Shown in pieces: positions 41,620 through 43,390 of a stretch of 43,390 bases of DNA. Positions within the stretch are counted from its first letter, which is position 1. Every line of letters starts with the position of its first letter. The translations under genes were made by a program, and so were the position numbers. Under the pieces are notes generated by a model. The model saw nothing but the letters and a program-made list of their open reading frames with translations, had not been told where the DNA came from and made no database searches. The DNA is from Actinomycetes bacterium (GTDB lineage: Bacteria; Actinomycetota; Humimicrobiia; Humimicrobiales; Humimicrobiaceae), in the NCBI GenBank assembly GCA_022396035.1, contig JAIOXO010000014.1, forward strand, positions 1 to 43,390, read 5' to 3'.

Positions 41620-42987
41620 TTATCCTTGTGGCACCGGTGTAAGCTGGTCAGCAAATTCCTGAAGTGCAGCACAAGCGTCTTCAGCACTCATCTCACCTAA
41701 TAATGCCGGATGGATCCTGTTAGCTGTTTCTATCCTTAACTCATACGTAGATTCAACTGGCGGGAATTGATCAGCTAGATTACCTTTAACCATTTCGATG
41801 ACGTCTAGATACGGAAGAGCTTCTGCTATTTCAGGGTCATCATACTGTTCACTATAAACAGGCATAGATTTATCAACCAGCGATCTTGTTTTTGTGTTTT
41901 CATAGGTTGCTATAAATCTAATATACTCTGCTGCCAGTTCTGGATTTTCTGCTGATTCAGGAATTAATAGATACTCGTGTCCGTCTAGCGTTCCTGTCAT
42001 ACCTTGCTCTCTTCCCGGGAAAGCAAAATAACCAGTGTTATTAAACTGCTCCTCGGTTAAGAAACCGGAATACATCTCCCACATGGACATCATAGCAATA
42101 TCGCCCTGGTCAAACAGGGATGAAACTTCCTGCTGGATCTGAACCAGTACTCCAGGATCTATCAGATCTTCCTCTAGTAAAGATCTCATAAATTCTACAG
42201 TCATAACAGTTTCTGGAGCATCAAAATTAAATTTTAAGTCTCCATCAACCCATTCATATTCCTCTACGCCTGAAGACTGCATCATCAATATGAAATTAAG
42301 GAAGAAATTCTCTGTTGTCCAGTCAGCTACATAGTTATAATTACCATTGAACTCATTCAATAATGCAATGGTATCCTTAAACTCATCCCATGTTTCCGGA
42401 ATAGTGGCCCCTGCTTCCTCAAATATTGTTTTATTATAGAACATTATCTGATAGCTGGGTAAAAATGGTACACCCATTATATTGTCTCCCAGAGTGGAGT
42501 ATTCAACAAGTTCCGGTACCATTTGGTCAAATATTTCCGGGAAATAGTCATTAAGTGGTTTGAGTTTGTTGGGAAATTCTATCCATGCATTCTTTCCATT
42601 ACCCATTACGTCCAGAGGTTCATCGGTAGCAAGAATCTGGGCACTCTGCTGGAACCAGACATCCCAGCCTATCTCATTATAATCAACTGTTACCCCGTAT
42701 AATTCTTCAAATTCACGAGTTTTCCCCTCCAGGCCGGACATTGCAATATCCGGGGATAATTTAACCACTATGCTCTGTCCCTCAAATTCACTAGTCACCT
42801 CTCCGGCAGGCTCTTCAGCTTCTGCAGCCGGTTCTTCAGCTTCTGCAGCAGGCTCTTCAGCTGGAGCTTCTGCAGCAGGCTCTTCGGCTGGAGCTTCTGC
42901 AGCAGGAGCGCACCCGGTTAAGGAAAAAGTCGCTATCATTGAAACAGTCACTGCTACTGCTACTAACCATAATAATAATTTCTTCAT
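41620..42987 (-). CDS. Carbohydrate-type ABC substrate-binding lipoprotein (system 2)
   Basis: The lipoprotein of about 455 residues has a signal and lipobox (SLTGC, Cys26 from this start), a long Ala/Glu/Pro linker, and a family-1 solute-binding domain (opening SIVVKLSPDIAMSG, later LAAEYIRFIATYENTKTRS). I choose the ATG at 42987 because AAAGGA precedes it. An ATG eight codons earlier is possible and is one base after the stop of a small upstream open frame. It heads the system 2 operon with a strong promoter about 310 bp upstream. The ligand is unknown. Confidence 0.92.
   Translation of the reverse strand: MKKLLLWLVAVAVTVSMIATFSLTGCAPAAEAPAEEPAAEAPAEEPAAEAEEPAAEAEEPAGEVTSEFEGQSIVVKLSPDIAMSGLEGKTREFEELYGVTVDYNEIGWDVWFQQSAQILATDEPLDVMGNGKNAWIEFPNKLKPLNDYFPEIFDQMVPELVEYSTLGDNIMGVPFLPSYQIMFYNKTIFEEAGATIPETWDEFKDTIALLNEFNGNYNYVADWTTENFFLNFILMMQSSGVEEYEWVDGDLKFNFDAPETVMTVEFMRSLLEEDLIDPGVLVQIQQEVSSLFDQGDIAMMSMWEMYSGFLTEEQFNNTGYFAFPGREQGMTGTLDGHEYLLIPESAENPELAAEYIRFIATYENTKTRSLVDKSMPVYSEQYDDPEIAEALPYLDVIEMVKGNLADQFPPVESTYELRIETANRIHPALLGEMSAEDACAALQEFADQLTPVPQG
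42809..42904. repeat. Coding minisatellite in the lipoprotein linker (2 x 21 bp + 2 x 27 bp)
   Basis: Four tandem units beginning GGCTCTTCAGCT or a close variant lie at 42809-42829, 42830-42850, 42851-42877 and 42878-42904. The longer units carry a 6-bp insertion. They encode Ala-Glu-Glu-Pro-type linker repeats. Unit lengths are multiples of three, so copy number can change without breaking the frame. A looser version occurs in the system 1 lipoprotein linker at about 36480-36590. Confidence 0.75.
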
Positions 42988-43011
42988 TTGATTTCCTTTC
43001 GCTTCACTCAT

Positions 43012-43390
43012 GTTATTGTGAGCTTTTTGAGTTTACTTCTCTGCTACTGGTTCTGCAATGAATACTAAACTCACCCATTATCTCTCTAACTATAAATAGT
43101 CACCTCCTTCCTACAAGGATATAGTGTCAAGATATATAAAGTAGAAAATATCCTTTCTGTAATAATAAATACAGTATTTATTTTTATCGCATTCATTGGG
43201 TAGATAATGAATTGTTTGATTATCCATACTGTTTTTACCAGGCATTCCCCAAGAAACAGAGCACTTCCTTTTAGTGTAAATCTAATGCCTTTATCTATAA
43301 AATAGTATAGGCAATTATTACAGTTGCTGTCAATAGATATGCTTTGAGATAGTCTGCATACCGCAATAAAAAGATAGGTAGATAAAGCAG
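43012..43390 (-). other. Long leader region of system 2 with no protein gene of normal size
   Basis: This 379-bp region holds the predicted promoter and about 300 bases of leader. It contains a possible structured element: a 7-bp pair AGGCATT/AATGCCT (43240-43246 with 43284-43290) around about 37 bases. It also has an extended Shine-Dalgarno match (AAGGAGGTGA, around 43100-43111) whose AAGGA could pair with TCCTT five bases upstream, hiding the site. A short open frame of about 21 codons (from an ATG near 43078) ends in TAA one base before the ATG at 43011. I do not recognise a known riboswitch class. Confidence 0.4.
43304..43333 (-). promoter_or_regulatory. Predicted strong sigma-70 promoter of transporter system 2
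   Basis: On the minus strand a consensus TTGACA (43328-43333) lies 18 bp before TATACT (43304-43309). It is the best promoter match seen in the window. Transcription would begin near 43297, giving a leader of roughly 300 bases before the binding-protein gene. Confidence 0.65.

Noticed and set aside
42770-42991. Plus-strand Ser/Ala/Gly repeat frame opposite the system 2 lipoprotein linker
   Set aside because: Same artefact of the coding minisatellite; the lipoprotein is the real gene.
1-43390. tRNA, rRNA genes or CRISPR arrays
   Set aside because: No cloverleaf-like segments, rRNA stretches or regularly spaced direct repeats were seen in reading the window; a covariance-model scan would be the decisive check.

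Overview
The window reads as a chromosomal piece from an uncultured anaerobic bacterium with a complete bacterial-type CO dehydrogenase/acetyl-CoA synthase (CODH/ACS, Wood-Ljungdahl) module. The AcsB has the full-length bacterial architecture. Starts are often TTG or GTG, ATA is a common isoleucine codon, intergenic DNA is very AT-rich, and lipoproteins carry Ala/Glu/Pro linkers. The cell envelope genes (MurJ, LytR_C proteins, lipobox lipoproteins) fit a monoderm-like lineage. A deep anaerobic Actinomycetota-type or Firmicutes/Chloroflexota-type lineage is plausible, but sequence reading alone does not fix the phylum.

Region 1 (1-13.3 kb): a BlaI-family repressor on the plus strand faces a long minus-strand carbon-fixation cluster. 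In transcription order this is a RACo-type ferredoxin/ASKHA activator, cooC, [putative regulatory gap], acsD, cooS, acsB, acsC, fhs, folD, and two EutN/CcmL-type bacterial microcompartment (BMC) vertex proteins. The two pentamer genes at the tail of a Wood-Ljungdahl operon, with no shell hexamer gene in the window, are the most unusual feature. No acsE methyltransferase, metF or formate dehydrogenase lies in the window.

Region 2 (13.4-31.1 kb): a housekeeping block on the minus strand: lipoprotein, lepA, murJ, holA, comEC, comEA, leuS, rsfS, a degenerate LCP/LytR_C protein, yqeK, nadD, proA, proB, obgE. rpsT and a PfpI/DJ-1-family gene are on the plus strand. ComEC lacks the C-terminal metallo-beta-lactamase domain and its reading frame extends upstream of any canonical start. 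The usual rplU-rpmA neighbours of obgE are absent.

Region 3 (31.2-43.4 kb): an accessory region. There are two parallel carbohydrate-type ABC importers (binding lipoprotein plus two permeases each, no ATPase). One is followed by two UroD/MtaA-fold putative methyltransferases and the other by an L-fucose/L-arabinose-isomerase-like enzyme. In both, a perfect hairpin sits between the binding-protein gene and the first permease gene. An intact IS1595-type element with target duplication, an IS3-family tail remnant and a duplicated permease-end remnant show past rearrangement. A plausible but unproven reading is that imported, possibly methylated, carbohydrate-like compounds are processed here and methyl groups are passed to the corrinoid/folate chemistry encoded at the other end of the window.
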